64,000 nt of DNA, taken from NCBI GenBank assembly GCA_003989085.1, contig RXIV01000001.1, positions 744,001 to 808,000 on the forward strand, read 5' to 3'. The notes beneath the pieces are model-generated. The model saw nothing but the letters and a program-made list of their open reading frames with translations. It searched no databases and was not told where the DNA came from. The translations under genes were made by a program, and so were the position numbers. Source of the stretch: Candidatus Competibacteraceae bacterium (lineage in GTDB: Bacteria > Pseudomonadota > Gammaproteobacteria > Competibacterales > Competibacteraceae). Positions 19,833 through 31,617 of the stretch are shown here, piece after piece; position 1 is the first letter of the stretch, and every line of letters begins with the position of its first letter.

Positions 19833-22316
19833 ATGATTACCTTTGGCAAGCTGTCGGTAAAAAACAAATTGATGGTGGTCATGTTGCTGACCAATGCCTT
19901 GGTGTTGCTGGCGGTTGGAGTGGCGCTGGTCGTTAACGAAACTTATTCTCAGCGCAAAGCCGCCCAGGCTCAACTGATGACGCTGGCTAACATCATCAGC
20001 GCTAATGTCGCTTCCGCGCTGGTTTTCAACGACCTCAAGGCCGCCGCGCAGAATCTGGCGGTGCTGCGCACCAAACCTGATGTGCCCTATGCCTCCATTG
20101 ATGATCTCCAGGAGAAAATACTGGTCGAATACCGAGCAGACGGACTGACGGACCCACAACGGGATCAGTTACGGCGCTGGGAAGTAGATGAATTGAAAAA
20201 GGGCTATGAAAAACAGGAGGCGACCACCGAGCAGGCGATGCTCAGGGAGGCCGGACTGTTCGGAATCCAAGGCCGAATACTGGCTGTCAAAGTGCTGATC
20301 CAACAGGATGGACAGACGCTCGGCTATGTTGACCTCTATTCGGATTTACGTGAGCTGAGCGAAAGTCTGGATCGCTATTACTGGATCCTGGCCGGGCTGT
20401 TGGTGGCCTCGCTGACGCTGGCGGCGCTGCTGGCCGCACGGTTTCAGGTATTGATTTCGGGGCCGATCCTGCGCTTGCGCAAGACCATGAGCAGCGTCGC
20501 CGATACCCGCGATTACACCATGCGGGTGCGGCGCACCAACGATGATGAGTTGGGCGCGTTGGTGGACGGTTTCAACGATATGCTCCAACAGATTCACCGC
20601 CGTGATGCTGAACTGGCCCTCTACAACACCCGCCTGGAAACCGAAGTCGCTACCCGCACCGCCGATCTGTCGGTCGCCAATACCGAGTTGCAAAGCCTGG
20701 TCGCGGCACTTAGCGCGGCCAAGGAAGCGGCAGAGGCGGCCAGTCGGGCCAAGTCGCAGTTCCTGGCGACAATGAGCCACGAAATTCGCACCCCGATGAA
20801 TGGAGTACTGGGGATGAATGAGCTGTTGCTGGATACCGAGTTGAACTCGACCCAGCGGCATTACGCGAAAACGATTCACAGTTCGGGGCAAGCCCTGCTG
20901 GAGATCATTAATGATATTCTTGATTTTTCCAAGATCGAAGCTGGGCGTCTGGAACTAGAGCGAACTGATTTTGACCCATGTGAAATAGTAAAAAGCGTAG
21001 TAGAAATGCTGGCGGAACGGGCGCAGCGCAAGCGCTTGGCGCTGGTCTGCCAGATTATGTCGGAGGTGCCGTCAATGGTGCGGGGCGATCCCCACCGGCT
21101 GCGGCAAGTGCTGGTCAATCTGGTCGGCAACGCCATCAAATTCACCGAGAGCGGTGAGGTGGTGGTCAATCTGAAGCGGGAATCTGACACCGGAGAGACA
21201 GTGATATTGCGCGGTACGGTGCGCGACACCGGCATCGGCATCGAACCGAAGGCGCAAGCCCTTCTGTTTCAGGCATTTTCCCAGGCTGACAGCTCGCATG
21301 CCCGCCGCTTTGGCGGAACCGGCCTGGGGCTGGCCATCACCCGGCAATTGATTGAATTGATGGGCGGAACGATCCAAGTGGACAGTATACCCGGTCAAGG
21401 TTCAACCTTCAGCTTCACCGTGGCGCTGGCACCATCGGATCAGGTACACGGCGCGCACGGCCGAATGAATACCCTGTCTCCTGCATCGCCATCGAACAGC
21501 GCGGTTCCCCGTCTGAACATCCATGTACTGTTGGTGGAAGATAACCCCGTCAATCAACAGGTGACCCTGTGCATGCTGGAGAATCCGGGCTATCGGATCG
21601 ATGTGGTGGAAAATGGCCGCCATGCGCTGCAAGCCCTCAGCACCACCCGCTACGACCTGGTCTTGATGGACTGTCAGATGCCAGAAATGGACGGTTTCGA
21701 GGCCACCCGTCAATGGCGCGCCCAGGAACGGTCTCGCGGTAGCGACCGAATTCCGATCATCGCTGTAACCGCCAATGCCCTGTATGGGGACCGGGAAACC
21801 TGTCTAGCTAACGGCATGGACGATTTCCTGCCCAAGCCATTCACTCAGCAGGCATTGGTAACGATGCTGCGGCGCTGGACGCCGACCATATTGGCGAGCG
21901 CCGCGCCTGGCCCTGAGGCGGAACCGGAACCGGTGGTGGAGTCGAAACCGGTGACCGCCATGCTCGACCCGGCCACGCTGGGAGCAATCCGCGCCTTGCA
22001 GACGCCATGCAGGCCTGATTTTCTGGCCCAGATCATCGGTGTTTACCTGAACAATGCTCAACAACTGGTCAGCGCGATTGAAACCGCGTATACCACCGAT
22101 CAGCGGGAAATTCTGCTGCGTTCCGCGCACACCCTGAAATCCAGTAGCACAAATATCGGTGCGCTGGACTTCGCAGCCCGCTGTCGCGAGATCGAAACCG
22201 CCACCCGCGCCGGTCAACCTGAACAGGTAGACGAGCAAATTCAAACCTTGCGCCCGGAATTTAACCGGGTAGAAGCCGCCCTTCGCGCCATGCTGGGAGG
22301 CATCACTCATGAATAA
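19833..22316 (+). CDS. Membrane hybrid histidine kinase (CHASE8-like sensor, HAMP, HisKA, HATPase, REC, HPt)
   Basis: 827 residues. A TM helix (about 12-35) and a second (about 182-205) bracket a periplasmic domain of about 145 residues resembling the YfiN/CHASE8 sensor ([21 protein letters not shown]). A HAMP domain and coiled coil precede the H box with H316 ([13 protein letters not shown]), the ATPase domain ([14 protein letters not shown]), a receiver with D613 and an HPt domain with H766 (AHTLKSSS). It starts 17 bp after the YfiR-like gene and overlaps the next gene by 8 bp. The inferred route is periplasmic YfiR-like input to a His-Asp-His relay. Confidence 0.93.
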   Translation: MITFGKLSVKNKLMVVMLLTNALVLLAVGVALVVNETYSQRKAAQAQLMTLANIISANVASALVFNDLKAAAQNLAVLRTKPDVPYASIDDLQEKILVEYRADGLTDPQRDQLRRWEVDELKKGYEKQEATTEQAMLREAGLFGIQGRILAVKVLIQQDGQTLGYVDLYSDLRELSESLDRYYWILAGLLVASLTLAALLAARFQVLISGPILRLRKTMSSVADTRDYTMRVRRTNDDELGALVDGFNDMLQQIHRRDAELALYNTRLETEVATRTADLSVANTELQSLVAALSAAKEAAEAASRAKSQFLATMSHEIRTPMNGVLGMNELLLDTELNSTQRHYAKTIHSSGQALLEIINDILDFSKIEAGRLELERTDFDPCEIVKSVVEMLAERAQRKRLALVCQIMSEVPSMVRGDPHRLRQVLVNLVGNAIKFTESGEVVVNLKRESDTGETVILRGTVRDTGIGIEPKAQALLFQAFSQADSSHARRFGGTGLGLAITRQLIELMGGTIQVDSIPGQGSTFSFTVALAPSDQVHGAHGRMNTLSPASPSNSAVPRLNIHVLLVEDNPVNQQVTLCMLENPGYRIDVVENGRHALQALSTTRYDLVLMDCQMPEMDGFEATRQWRAQERSRGSDRIPIIAVTANALYGDRETCLANGMDDFLPKPFTQQALVTMLRRWTPTILASAAPGPEAEPEPVVESKPVTAMLDPATLGAIRALQTPCRPDFLAQIIGVYLNNAQQLVSAIETAYTTDQREILLRSAHTLKSSSTNIGALDFAARCREIETATRAGQPEQVDEQIQTLRPEFNRVEAALRAMLGGITHE

Positions 22317-24696
22317 TCGGATCACGAACATTCTGGTGGTGGACGATGACCCGGTGATGCGCCTGCTCGCCCACGAAATTTTGGAGCAGGACGGGTTCGC
22401 AGTGCGAGAGGCAGACAACGGTCAAGAGGCGCTCCGACAGTTTGCCGCAACCGGCGCTGATCTCATCCTGCTGGATGTGATTATGCCGGGATGGGATGGG
22501 TTCGCTACCTGTAGGCGGTTACGCCAAGCGCCAGCGGGGGAGCGGACACCCATTGTGATGATGACCGGACTGGACGACGCGGAATCCATCCAGTGTGCTT
22601 ATGATGTGGGCGCCACCGATTTCATCGTCAAACCGATCATCGGCCCCATTCTGGTTCAGCGGGTGCGCTATGTGTTACGCGCCAACGCTGCTCTGCGGGA
22701 AGTGGCGGCGCGGGCTGATTTTCAGCGGGCGCTGGTCGAAACCACGCCCGTGCCGATCTGTGTAGAGGATGCCCAAGGCCGCTCTCTGATCTGCAACCCA
22801 GCCTTTCAAGCCCTGTTTAGCGGGCAGCAGATACCTAAACTGACGGCTCTGGCCTCCCCCAACCGGTCAGGCCCACAGGTTTACGAAGCCGAAATGCTGA
22901 GTTCCCGTCAGGAACAACGTTCGGTCATCATCCACCGGGCAGCGTTTATCTTGCCCGGATCGGATGAACCCGGCATCATCAGCGCCATCCTGGACATCAC
23001 CGAGCGCAAGCAAAACGAAGATCGGCTGCGACTGGCCGAAACCGTGTTCCAGGCTGCGGCGGACGCGATCATGGTCATCGACGCTACGGGAGTGATCCAA
23101 TCGGTCAACCCCGCCTTCACCCACATTACCGGCTACTCTTACACGGAAGCCGTCGGCCAAACCCCACGTCTGCTGAGATCGGAGCGCCGTGACACGTTGT
23201 TCTACACCAGGTTCTGGCAAACCCTGGCTGAAACCGGGCGGTGGTCGGGCGAGGTGTGGCAACGCCACAAGAATGGCAAGACATATCTGACGTGGAAATC
23301 CATTGATGTCATTCGCGACCCGGACAGGCGGATTGTTCAATATGTCGCCTTCTTCAGCGACATCACCCAGCGCAAGCTGGCGGAACAGCAGCTTTTTTTC
23401 AATGCCAATTATGATCCGCTCACTGGCCTGCCCAATCGCAACCTGCTGCACGAACGTATTGAACAGGCGATGAAGCGGGCACACCGCCACAATCAACGGG
23501 TGGCGCTGATGTTTCTGGACCTCGACCGATTCAAGCAGGTTAACGATACCCTGGGACACGCCTGGGGCGATACCCTGCTGTGTCAGACCGCCCATCGGCT
23601 GAAAACCTGTGTACGTGAAACCGATACCGTGGCCCGTTACAGCGGCGATGAATTCGTGCTGGTGCTGGTAAATATAATCGGTGATCAGGATACCCACGCG
23701 CTGGCCGAGAAAGTCATCAAGCAGCTTTCGGAACCATTCGACCTGGACGGCACCACCATCCACATCGGGGTCAGTCTCGGGATCGTGCTGTACCCTGACC
23801 ACGGCACGGACACGGCGACCCTGTTGCGCTACGCCGATCTGGCGATGTACCGGGCCAAGATGGCTGGACGCAACACTTACCAGAAATACGAATCGGCCAT
23901 GACCGACCAGATGTTGTTGCGCACATCGATGGAGGCTGATCTGCGACTCGCCCTGGAGCGCGGGGAACTGACAGTGTATTACCAGCCGATCATTAACGTC
24001 ATCAGCGGCGGTCTGGCCGGCGCTGAAGCGCTGGTGCGCTGGCAACACCCACAGCGCGGGCTAGTACCGCCGGACGATTTCATTCCGTTGGCTGAGGAAA
24101 CCGGCCTTATCCGGGAAGTGGGTTTCTGGGTACTGGAACGGGTATGTCAGACCATTGTGCAATGGCGACGGATCGGTTTGTGCGTACCGATCTCGGTTAA
24201 TCTGTCGAGCGGCCAAATTTCGCGCGGCCTGACGGTGGAGGCGGTGCGGGCGCTGCTTCAACGCTATGATCTACACTCGGAGTGTCTGGCCTTTGAAATT
24301 ACCGAAAGTATGCTGATCAGCGACACACCCCAAGCGCAGCGGTGGCTGGAAGCCATCCACGCACTGGGGATCCGCGTGGACATGGACGATTTTGGCACTG
24401 GTTACTCCTCACTGGCTTATCTGAAGCTGTTTCCCATTGACCGAATCAAGATTGATCGCTCTTTTGTGCGCGACATCACTTCCAACGCCAATGATCGTTC
24501 CCTGGTGGAAGCCATGCTGGCGATGGCCTCCAATCTGCACCTTCAGGTGGTGGCGGAGGGGGTCGAGGACGCCAATCAACTGGCTTTGCTCGGGCGCTTG
24601 GGTTGCGAATATGCGCAAGGGTTCTACTTCTCCCGCCCGGTGCCGGAGCAGGAATTTATCAAGATTGCCGGTGAACTGGGCGCTATCCATAACTAG
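22309..24696 (+). CDS. Response regulator with PAS-PAS-GGDEF-EAL (c-di-GMP metabolism)
   Basis: 795 residues. The receiver has phospho-acceptor D56 ([13 protein letters not shown]); two PAS domains span about 135-245 and 250-370. The cyclase domain shows [10 protein letters not shown] and a near-canonical site SGDEF at 445-449, with Ser replacing the first Gly. The EAL domain has E573-[20 protein letters not shown] and VVAEGVED, so phosphodiesterase activity looks intact; the cyclase activity is uncertain. It overlaps the hybrid kinase gene by 8 bp and is the likely output of that relay. Confidence 0.94.
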   Translation: MNNRITNILVVDDDPVMRLLAHEILEQDGFAVREADNGQEALRQFAATGADLILLDVIMPGWDGFATCRRLRQAPAGERTPIVMMTGLDDAESIQCAYDVGATDFIVKPIIGPILVQRVRYVLRANAALREVAARADFQRALVETTPVPICVEDAQGRSLICNPAFQALFSGQQIPKLTALASPNRSGPQVYEAEMLSSRQEQRSVIIHRAAFILPGSDEPGIISAILDITERKQNEDRLRLAETVFQAAADAIMVIDATGVIQSVNPAFTHITGYSYTEAVGQTPRLLRSERRDTLFYTRFWQTLAETGRWSGEVWQRHKNGKTYLTWKSIDVIRDPDRRIVQYVAFFSDITQRKLAEQQLFFNANYDPLTGLPNRNLLHERIEQAMKRAHRHNQRVALMFLDLDRFKQVNDTLGHAWGDTLLCQTAHRLKTCVRETDTVARYSGDEFVLVLVNIIGDQDTHALAEKVIKQLSEPFDLDGTTIHIGVSLGIVLYPDHGTDTATLLRYADLAMYRAKMAGRNTYQKYESAMTDQMLLRTSMEADLRLALERGELTVYYQPIINVISGGLAGAEALVRWQHPQRGLVPPDDFIPLAEETGLIREVGFWVLERVCQTIVQWRRIGLCVPISVNLSSGQISRGLTVEAVRALLQRYDLHSECLAFEITESMLISDTPQAQRWLEAIHALGIRVDMDDFGTGYSSLAYLKLFPIDRIKIDRSFVRDITSNANDRSLVEAMLAMASNLHLQVVAEGVEDANQLALLGRLGCEYAQGFYFSRPVPEQEFIKIAGELGAIHN

Positions 24697-24793
24697 AGTC
24701 TATTGGGCCTATTAATGCGTTGACTTTAACTTTATATTTTTAAACTGTATTTATCATTTTTTTTGAGAAGATAAAGCCCTAAAGACAGCGCAG

Positions 24794-24825
24794 ACAAAAA
24801 AGCCTTGCCGGAAACCCGATAAGGC
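24794..24825 (-). terminator. Intrinsic terminator of tRNA-Thr
   Basis: On the minus strand GCCTT at 24825-24821 and AAGGC at 24806-24802 flank inner CGG/CCG pairing and are followed by a run of six or more T (A-run 24796-24801 on the plus strand). It sits 12 bp beyond the tRNA 3' end. Confidence 0.8.
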
Positions 24826-24836
24826 ATTGGTTTATC

Positions 24837-24912
24837 TGGTGCCGGAAAGAGGAATCGAACCTCCGACCTGCTAATTACGAATCAGCTGCTCTACCGACTG
24901 AGCTATTCCGGC
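24837..24912 (-). tRNA. tRNA-Thr (anticodon CGT)
   Basis: A 76-nt cloverleaf on the minus strand. The acceptor stem GCCGGAA/TTCCGGC is fully paired; the D arm is GCTC..GAGC; the anticodon stem GCTGA/TTAGC encloses loop TTCGTAA with anticodon CGT (reads ACG); the T arm is GGAGG-TTCGATT-CCTCT. The 3' CCA is encoded. A promoter and terminator of its own flank it, so it is a single-gene transcription unit. Confidence 0.96.
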
Positions 24913-24931
24913 GAATTGGGAAAGGGCGCTC

Positions 24932-24960
24932 AATATAGCCAACCCGAACCCGGCGTACAA
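24932..24960 (-). promoter_or_regulatory. Sigma-70 promoter of tRNA-Thr
   Basis: Minus strand: TTGTAC (24960-24955), exactly 17 bp, then TATATT (24937-24932), followed by a GC-rich discriminator GAGCGCCC as is usual for stable-RNA promoters under stringent control. Predicted transcription start is about 10 bp before the mature tRNA 5' end. Confidence 0.75.
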
Positions 24961-25026
24961 GCGCCAATCCGTCATTCTAGATTTATCAGCCTGTTGATCC
25001 AGCCGGCGCGACGCCCGGTTCAGTCT

Positions 25027-25758
25027 TCAAGCAGCCTGAATGAATCGGCGGATGGCTGGGAGGTGACGACGGCTCACTTCCAGCCGGTCGGGAATTTCGT
25101 CGAACACCAGGCTAACGCGGCCATCCGCTGTTTTCTCCAGCCCGGCGATCCGCACCGCCATCGCCAGCGCATTGCGATGCACCCGCACGACCCGCGAGCC
25201 AAGCGCCTGTTCCAGCGTTTTCAAAGAATCTTCAATCAACGCCTCGCCGTGGCGGTGACGAACCGTAACGTATTTCTGATCGGCCTGAAGATAAAACACA
25301 TCGGCGAACGGGATTAATTCTACCCGTTGTCCGATCCTCGCTCGAAGATGAGTATGACTGGATTGTGCCTGCTCCGCCGCTAGGCCAGCCAACTGAGCGC
25401 GGTTGATGCGGCCAGCGCCAGCGAGGGCCTGTTCAAGACGTTCCAGGCGAACCGGCTTGAGTAAATAGGCGACCGCCTGGACCTCGAAAGCCTCCAGCGC
25501 ATATTGGCCATAAGCTGTAGTAAAAATGACGGCGGGAGGTTGCGGGAGATCAGCCAGTTGCCGGGCTGTTTCCAGACCACTCAGACCGGGCATCTGGATG
25601 TCCAGCAGCACAATGTCAGGATGGAGCAGCTTTGTCAGCCGGAGCGCTTCTGCGCCATTGCCGGCCTCTCCGCAGGGTTCGTAATCTGGCAAGCGGTTCA
25701 GTAAATTCCGCAGTCGGTCGCGAGCCAGAGGTTCGTCGTCAACGATCAGCACATTCAT
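25027..25758 (-). CDS. algR: LytTR-type response regulator, AlgR-like
   Basis: 243 residues. The receiver domain has the acidic pair D7-D8, acceptor D53 (IVLLDIQMPGLSG) and the KPV lysine near 106. The C-terminal LytTR DNA-binding domain runs from about 135 (ARIGQRVELIPFADVFYLQADQKYV, VRVHRNALA, EVSRRHLPAIR). This resembles AlgR of Pseudomonas, which controls alginate, pili and virulence genes. It overlaps the upstream sensor gene by four bases, so the two form a co-translated pair. Its targets here are not known. Confidence 0.9.
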   Translation of the reverse strand: MNVLIVDDEPLARDRLRNLLNRLPDYEPCGEAGNGAEALRLTKLLHPDIVLLDIQMPGLSGLETARQLADLPQPPAVIFTTAYGQYALEAFEVQAVAYLLKPVRLERLEQALAGAGRINRAQLAGLAAEQAQSSHTHLRARIGQRVELIPFADVFYLQADQKYVTVRHRHGEALIEDSLKTLEQALGSRVVRVHRNALAMAVRIAGLEKTADGRVSLVFDEIPDRLEVSRRHLPAIRRFIQAA

Positions 25759-26786
25759 GATCGGCCCAGCGGAATAGCGAAGCTGACTTGATAATGGTCC
25801 GCCGTAGCAACAATCACCAGCGGATCGGTGGTTTCATAAGCCAGTTGCAGGCGCTGACGGACATTATTCTGCGCGAGGCGCTGGCCGGGTTCCACTGTTT
25901 CGCCGCTGGTCGGGAGTGGGTTAGCGACGCTGAACCACAGCTTACCCGGTTGCCGTTCGACCCGGATACTCACCGTTCCGCCTTCCGGCAGTCGTTGAAT
26001 GCCGTGGCGAATGGCGTTTTCAACCAGAGGTTGCAACAGCAGCGGCGGCAGTAGCGTATCCAGCGGTAATTGATCTTCCAGATGCCAATCCACGTTCAAT
26101 CGTTCGCCCATCCGCAGTTTTTCGATAGCCAAATAGCGGCGGGTTAGCTCCAATTCCTCGGCCAGTGAAGCGGATGACCGATCCTCCTCCGCTAAGGCGG
26201 AACGGAGCAAATCCGCCAGATCAAGTAAGGCCTGTTCGGCTTGATCCGGGCGACCCGGGATCAGACTGGTAATGGCGTTCAAGGTGTTGAACAGAAAATG
26301 GGGATGAATCCGGGCTTGCAAGGCGCGCAGACGGGCGCGTGTTTCAGCTTCGATCTGCTGTTGCCACTGGTGCTGAACGTAGAAGTAGCGCAGCGCCAAC
26401 AGGGTGATGATGGCGCTGATGGCCTGATGGCGGACGACGACCGACAGAGTGGCGCTGACTCCAAAACCAGCGTTGGCCGCTAGCCAGAGCACCGGCGATG
26501 AACACAGCAGGGTGATGGTTTGGGCGATGCCGAATGTCGCCAGCGTCGTTGCGGCAGGGCCGAACCGGGCCAGCCGGCGGCGCCCCCGGCAAAGGATCGC
26601 CGCAACGCCCAGCGCCACCCATTGCATGAACAATGAGGTCAGCGCCAGCTGCGACCAAAAATCATCCCAGGCGCGAGAATCAGCCAAAGCCAGTACGAAG
26701 GCCAGCAACTCGACGACTAACACAGTCAGGAATACGGTGCGGTTAGCGCAGAAGTTGGGAAGAAAGCCCCGATCGGGTGGATTCAA
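25755..26786 (-). CDS. algZ: LytS-family sensor histidine kinase, AlgZ-like
   Basis: 343 residues. About four N-terminal hydrophobic segments (20-140) are followed by the His_kinase motif [15 protein letters not shown] (H163) and an ATPase domain with [11 protein letters not shown] and a short GxG region. It lacks periplasmic sensor domains, as AlgZ/FimS does. It overlaps algR downstream and the ispH stop upstream by four bases each (ATGA), so it is translationally coupled to both. Family assignment is good; the name follows synteny with algR. Confidence 0.87.
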   Translation of the reverse strand: MNPPDRGFLPNFCANRTVFLTVLVVELLAFVLALADSRAWDDFWSQLALTSLFMQWVALGVAAILCRGRRRLARFGPAATTLATFGIAQTITLLCSSPVLWLAANAGFGVSATLSVVVRHQAISAIITLLALRYFYVQHQWQQQIEAETRARLRALQARIHPHFLFNTLNAITSLIPGRPDQAEQALLDLADLLRSALAEEDRSSASLAEELELTRRYLAIEKLRMGERLNVDWHLEDQLPLDTLLPPLLLQPLVENAIRHGIQRLPEGGTVSIRVERQPGKLWFSVANPLPTSGETVEPGQRLAQNNVRQRLQLAYETTDPLVIVATADHYQVSFAIPLGRS

Positions 26787-27721
26787 CGCAACTCTCTCGG
26801 CAGGGCGAACACCACGTTTTCCTCCCGCCCGGCGGTTTCCGTCACCGTCGCTGCGCCCAGTTCCCGTAACCGGGCGATAACCTGTTGCACTAATACTTCG
26901 GGAGCCGAGGCGCCGGCAGTGACGCCAATAGTGGTTTTATCCACCAGCCAGGCAGGGTCAATGTCGGCTGGTCCATCGATCAGATAAGCCGGTGCGCCCG
27001 CCTTTTCAGCTAGTTCCCGCAGCCGGTTGGAATTGGAGCTACTGCGCGAGCCGACCACCAGCAGCAACTCGCAGCGGCCCGACAATTCCTTGACCGCGTC
27101 TTGGCGGTTCTGGGTGGCGTAACAGATATCATCCTTGCGCGGTCCCTGAATCGCTGGAAAGCGGTCGCGCAGGGCGGCGATGATTTGCGCCGTATCGTCC
27201 ACCGATAAGGTGGTTTGGGTCACATAAGCCAACTCGTCCGGATCATGGACTTCCAGCGTTTGCACATCGGCGACGGTTTCCACCAGATACATCCGCCGGT
27301 CCTGACTGGCGTCATACTGACCCATCGTGCCTTCAACTTCGGGATGGCCGGCGTGACCGATCAGAATCACTTCACGACTGGCGCGGCCGTGGCGGCTAAC
27401 CTCGGTATGCACCTTGGTAACCAGAGGACAGGTAGCGTCGAATACCTTGAGGCCGCGCCGCGCAGCCTGCTCCTGCACTGCCCGCGACACGCCGTGGGCG
27501 CTGAAAATCACCGTCGCGCCATCGGGAATTTCATCCAGTTCCTCGACGAATACCGCACCACGCCGGCGCAGATCATCTACTACAAAGCGGTTATGCACGA
27601 CTTCATGGCGAACATAGATCGGTGCGTCATACCGATCCAGCGCCTGTTCAACGATGCCAATCGCCCGGTCGACGCCGGCGCAGAAACCACGGGGATTAGC
27701 AAGATAAATGTGCGTGCTCAA
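26783..27721 (-). CDS. ispH: 4-hydroxy-3-methylbut-2-enyl diphosphate reductase
   Basis: Last MEP-pathway enzyme, an iron-sulfur protein making IPP and [18 protein letters not shown] near the N terminus, HEVVHN, the [10 protein letters not shown] cysteine and the [10 protein letters not shown] cysteine are present. I prefer TTG 27721 as start: AGGAG sits six bases upstream and the resulting 312-residue protein begins like the family ([13 protein letters not shown]). A longer ATG at 27778 would overlap lspA. It lies just downstream of lspA as in many gammaproteobacteria, though the usual fkpB between them is missing. Confidence 0.95.
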   Translation of the reverse strand: MSTHIYLANPRGFCAGVDRAIGIVEQALDRYDAPIYVRHEVVHNRFVVDDLRRRGAVFVEELDEIPDGATVIFSAHGVSRAVQEQAARRGLKVFDATCPLVTKVHTEVSRHGRASREVILIGHAGHPEVEGTMGQYDASQDRRMYLVETVADVQTLEVHDPDELAYVTQTTLSVDDTAQIIAALRDRFPAIQGPRKDDICYATQNRQDAVKELSGRCELLLVVGSRSSSNSNRLRELAEKAGAPAYLIDGPADIDPAWLVDKTTIGVTAGASAPEVLVQQVIARLRELGAATVTETAGREENVVFALPRELR

Positions 27722-27744
27722 GGGCGTCTCCTGGCGAAGGTTGC

Positions 27745-28224
27745 TTAATTCAACCGGGGACTGGCTTCCCGCGACCAAAAGCTATCCAGCACCAGCAGCG
27801 TTGCGCCCAGAGTGATGGCTGAATCGGCGATGTTGAAAGCCGGCCAGTACCAGTGGTCGTAATAAAGCTGGATGAAGTCGATGACCTGGCCCAGCCAAGC
27901 TCGGTCGATCAGGTTGCCGATCGCCCCACCCAGAATCAGAGCCAGCGCCGCCGCCAGCCGTTTTTCCTCAGGTTTAAGCCGATATAGCCAAGCGACTAGG
28001 CCAATGCTGACCATCAGTCCAAGACTCAGGAAAAACCAGCGTTGCCAGCCGCCGGCATCCGCCAGAAAGCTGAAGGCCGCGCCTGTGTTATAGGTCAACA
28101 TCAGATTAAACGAAGGCAACACCGGAATGGGCCGATGGATGACCAGCAGCGCCTCGGCAAGGTATTTCGCAGCCTGATCCAGCACAATGACCAGCAGGCT
28201 AAGCCATCCCCAAGATTTGAGCAT
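27745..28224 (-). CDS. lspA: Lipoprotein signal peptidase (signal peptidase II)
   Basis: Inner-membrane aspartyl protease that cleaves prolipoprotein signal peptides after lipidation. 159 residues with four hydrophobic segments. Catalytic aspartates lie in [15 protein letters not shown] and [11 protein letters not shown]. It normally follows ileS directly; here an Rpn-nuclease fragment of about 450 bp separates the two. Confidence 0.96.
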   Translation of the reverse strand: MLKSWGWLSLLVIVLDQAAKYLAEALLVIHRPIPVLPSFNLMLTYNTGAAFSFLADAGGWQRWFFLSLGLMVSIGLVAWLYRLKPEEKRLAAALALILGGAIGNLIDRAWLGQVIDFIQLYYDHWYWPAFNIADSAITLGATLLVLDSFWSREASPRLN

Positions 28225-28238
28225 TAGCTTGTTCCGGG

Positions 28239-28754
28239 CTAGTCGAATACCGCATCCAGCAGCGTAGCGTCAAGCACACGGTCAGCCCAGGCGTCCAGCT
28301 GCACTGGCGTCGCCTCGTGCAACCGGGTTTCGGCCCAAGTGGGCAATGGTCCAAACCGTCGTTCAAGCAACCGTGTCAATAGTTCAGCCTTGCCCTCTGC
28401 CTTGCCCTCTGCCTTGCCCTCCGCCTTGCCTTCGTTGAGACCTTTTTGAAAGCCTCGGTCAATCGCCATCCGTTCAATGGTAGATAGGTAGCGCACTTTC
28501 TGTACCTCCTCAGTGGCCTGCACTTCGTTCCACAAATGATTTTCCAGCCCGGCTGGCAGTTCCAGCACCCAATCGATAAAGCGGAACAGCTCCAATATAT
28601 CCTGCCGTTGCCAGCCCCGCCGATACAGGCTTTTGATCAGATGCAGCTTGGCTTGATAGCGGGCAACGGTGTCGTGTTGGGTTTCCCGCACATGATTCAG
28701 GCAAACCGCCGCGCTTCCCCCGCTCCAAATGCATTGTCCACACAGCGCCCGCAT
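28239..28754 (-). pseudogene. C-terminal fragment of Rpn/PD-(D/E)XK recombination-promoting nuclease family protein
   Basis: The frame resembles only the C-terminal half of Rpn-like putative transposase/nuclease proteins: RYQAKLHLIKSLYRRGW, QDILELFRFIDWVLELP, STIERMAIDRGFQKG, then a GKAE repeat and a Leu-rich DUF4351-like tail. Recognisable homology begins almost exactly at the ileS stop (28697); the catalytic N-terminal half is missing. The longest frame starts at ATG 28754 inside ileS; GTG 28688 is an alternative. It is probably the residue of an insertion or deletion between ileS and lspA. Whether any product is made is unknown. Confidence 0.7.
28387..28434 (-). repeat. Four 12-bp tandem repeats encoding GKAE
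   Basis: Four head-to-tail copies of GCCTTGCCCTCT (the last two with 1-2 changes) inside the Rpn fragment encode repeated Gly-Lys-Ala-Glu. A 12-bp unit keeps the frame and could vary in copy number by slippage. Such EGKAEGKAE stretches are common in the linker before the C-terminal domain of this protein family. Confidence 0.9.
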
Positions 28755-31531
28755 AACTCAGGATGCTCGGCGTTATGGCCCACATCTTCTCGATGATGCC
28801 AGCAGCGCACGCATTTAGCGTGGGTGCTGGGCGTTACCCGAATCGCCAGCGTTTGCCCATCGATCTGGACTGCCGTTGCATCATCTAGTTTAGCGGCCAG
28901 AGGCTGAATCCGGGCGTAGGAGGTAATCAGGAAGAAGCGCAGTTCATCGCTGATCCGGCCCAAATCAGCCGCCAGTTCACCCTCGCTGTAAAGGTCGATC
29001 TCGGCATCCAGCCCGGAACCAATCCCGCCTGCGACCCGCAGTTTTTCCAGTTCCTTGCTGACTGCCTCACGCACTGCGATCAGGCGATCCCAATAAGCAG
29101 CATTCAATGCTTCCTCATCGCTGACCGCAAACAGCCCTTGATACCAAGTGGTCAGAAACACCGATGGGCCGCGCTCGCCGGGCAGGTTCCGCCACAGTTC
29201 CTCGGCGGTGAAACTCAGGATCGGGGCCAGCCAGCGGGTCATCGCTTCGAGAACATGCTGCATCGCGGTCTGCGCCGAGCGGCGGGCGATGCTGTCGCGG
29301 CCAGTGGTGTACTGGCGATCTTTGATGATGTCCAGATACAGACTGCCCAAATCCACTGAACAGAAGTTGTGAATCTTCTGGTAAATCAGGTGGAACTGGT
29401 ACTGGTCGTAAGCCTCCAGGATTTCCTTCTGCAACCGCCAGGTCCGATCCACCGCCCACCGATCCAACGCCAGCATCTGCTCAGGCGGTAAGGTATGTTG
29501 CGCTGGATCGAAACCGTTGAGATTGGCGAGCAGAAAGCGGGCAGTGTTCCGCATCCGTCGGTAGGAATCGGCCATCCGCTTGAGAATTTCGTCGGACACG
29601 CCCATTTCGGCGCGATAGTCGGTCGCCGCCACCCACAGCCGCAGCACGTCCGCGCCCAGTGAATTGACCACTTTCTGCGGCGCGACCACATTGCCCATGG
29701 ACTTGGACATCTTCCGGCCCTGGGCGTCGACGGTGAAGCCGTGGGTCAACAAGCCTTTGTACGGCGCAATGTCGCGCATCGCCACTGAAGCCAACAAAGA
29801 GGACTGGAACCAGCCACGGTGTTGATCCGAACCTTCCAGGTATAAGTCTGCCGGGAAATGTAGTTCCGGGCGACGTTCCAGCACCGAAAGATGGGTGGTG
29901 CCGGAATCAAACCAGACGTCTAGCGTGTCCGGCGTCTTGGTGTAATTCGCCGTATCAGCGCCGAGTAATTCCGCTGGATCAAGTTCAAACCAGGCGTTGA
30001 TTCCCCCCTGTTCAATCCGTTGCGCGACCTGTTCCATGAGTTCCAACGTATTGGGATGCAACTCGCCAGTCTGATTGTGAATAAACAACGTAATCGGCAC
30101 GCCCCAATAGCGTTGTCGGGAAATACACCAGTCCGGGCGATTAGCGACCATGCCCTGAATCCGCGCTTCACCCCAGTCGGGAGTAAATCGCACCTTTTTG
30201 ATTTCCTCCAAAGCGCGGGCGCGGAGACCATGTTGCTCCATGCTGATGAACCATTGCGGAGTGGCGCGGAAAATGACCGGTGTTTTATGCCGCCAGCAAT
30301 GTGGATAACTGTGCTTGAGGCTGGCGACCCGCAATAGCATCCCGTGCGCTTTGAGTGTATCGATGACCCGTTCGTTAGCCGCAAAGACGTGCAATCCGGC
30401 GAACAGCGGGGTGTCGGCCAAAAACCGGCCGTCCGGCCCAACCGGATTGTCTACCGGCAACCCATAGCGGCAACCGACCGCGTAATCTTCCTGACCGTGG
30501 GCGGGCGCGGTATGCACTGCGCCGGTGCCGGCTTCGGTAGTGACGTGATCGCCGAGAATGATCGGGACTTCACGGTCATAAAACGGGTGGCGCAACAACA
30601 GCCCTTCCAAATCGCTGCCCGACCCATACGCGATGATTTGATAACTCTCAACCTGCCAGCGGGCCAGCGATTCCTGCAATAACGGTTCGGCGACCAGTAA
30701 TCGTTCCTGGCCCCGCTCGGTTTCAACCTGCGCCAGCACATATTCAAAGCCGGGATTGACCGCCACGCCCCGGTTGGCCGGCAAGGTCCACGGTGTGGTC
30801 GTCCAAATCACTACTGAAAGAGCGCCCTTGCCGTCATGGCCTTCAACATGATGGAGCCGCGCCAGCAACACCTCGGGATTGGCGACCGGAAAGCGCACAT
30901 CAATTGCCAGCGACTCACGGTCTTCATATTCTACTTCAGCTTCGGCTAGCGCCGACCCGCAGTCGATGCACCAATGCACCGGCTTGGAACCGCGATGCAA
31001 ATGACCGTTGGCGATGATCTTCGCCAGTGACCGCACGATGTCAGCCTCGGCCCGAAAGTCCATCGTCAAATAGGGATTCTCCCAATCGCCCAGCACTGCC
31101 AGCCGCTGAAAATCAGCGCTCTGGCTGGCGACTTGTTCGGCGGCGAACGCCCGGCAGGCATCACGGAACTGGGGGGCGTCCACTTTGACCCCGACCTTGC
31201 CCAGCTTCTTTTCCACCACCTGCTCAATCGGCAGACCGTGGCAATCCCAGCCCGGCACATAAGGCGCGTCGAAACCGCTGAGCGTCCGTGATTTGACGAT
31301 CATGTCCTTCAACACCTTGTTCACCGCATGGCCGATGTGAATCACGCCATTGGCATAGGGCGGACCGTCATGCAGCACGAATTTAGGCCGTCCGGCACAT
31401 TCGGCGCGTTGCCGGTGATACAAGTCAAGTTCCCGCCAATAGCGCAGTAACTCCGGCTCGCGCTTGGCGAGATCGGCTTTCATCGGGAAAGCAGTCTGGG
31501 GAAGATTGAGAGTGTTTTTGTAATCGGCCAC
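28697..31531 (-). CDS. ileS: Isoleucyl-tRNA synthetase
   Basis: Class I synthetase charging tRNA-Ile. HIGHA (from [11 protein letters not shown]) and KMSKS ([10 protein letters not shown]) motifs, the editing domain with [14 protein letters not shown], and a C-terminal zinc cluster ([19 protein letters not shown]) are present. 944 residues, near the E. coli length of 938. It is intact despite the foreign-looking fragment starting at its 3' end. Upstream is ribF, downstream lspA, the classical ribF-ileS-lspA order. Confidence 0.98.
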   Translation of the reverse strand: MADYKNTLNLPQTAFPMKADLAKREPELLRYWRELDLYHRQRAECAGRPKFVLHDGPPYANGVIHIGHAVNKVLKDMIVKSRTLSGFDAPYVPGWDCHGLPIEQVVEKKLGKVGVKVDAPQFRDACRAFAAEQVASQSADFQRLAVLGDWENPYLTMDFRAEADIVRSLAKIIANGHLHRGSKPVHWCIDCGSALAEAEVEYEDRESLAIDVRFPVANPEVLLARLHHVEGHDGKGALSVVIWTTTPWTLPANRGVAVNPGFEYVLAQVETERGQERLLVAEPLLQESLARWQVESYQIIAYGSGSDLEGLLLRHPFYDREVPIILGDHVTTEAGTGAVHTAPAHGQEDYAVGCRYGLPVDNPVGPDGRFLADTPLFAGLHVFAANERVIDTLKAHGMLLRVASLKHSYPHCWRHKTPVIFRATPQWFISMEQHGLRARALEEIKKVRFTPDWGEARIQGMVANRPDWCISRQRYWGVPITLFIHNQTGELHPNTLELMEQVAQRIEQGGINAWFELDPAELLGADTANYTKTPDTLDVWFDSGTTHLSVLERRPELHFPADLYLEGSDQHRGWFQSSLLASVAMRDIAPYKGLLTHGFTVDAQGRKMSKSMGNVVAPQKVVNSLGADVLRLWVAATDYRAEMGVSDEILKRMADSYRRMRNTARFLLANLNGFDPAQHTLPPEQMLALDRWAVDRTWRLQKEILEAYDQYQFHLIYQKIHNFCSVDLGSLYLDIIKDRQYTTGRDSIARRSAQTAMQHVLEAMTRWLAPILSFTAEELWRNLPGERGPSVFLTTWYQGLFAVSDEEALNAAYWDRLIAVREAVSKELEKLRVAGGIGSGLDAEIDLYSEGELAADLGRISDELRFFLITSYARIQPLAAKLDDATAVQIDGQTLAIRVTPSTHAKCVRCWHHREDVGHNAEHPELCGRCVDNAFGAGEARRFA

Positions 31532-31617
31532 AGTAAACCTCGAAAAACCGGTGCGAAAATTCCCTGCTCCTCGCGGGCGCGGGGTTGAAAGGCGATCGGG
31601 GGAAGGTCATCACCCAC

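Noticed and set aside
28381-28440. 12-bp repeats as a CRISPR-like array
   Set aside because: The repeats are directly tandem without spacers and in frame with a GKAE-coding region.
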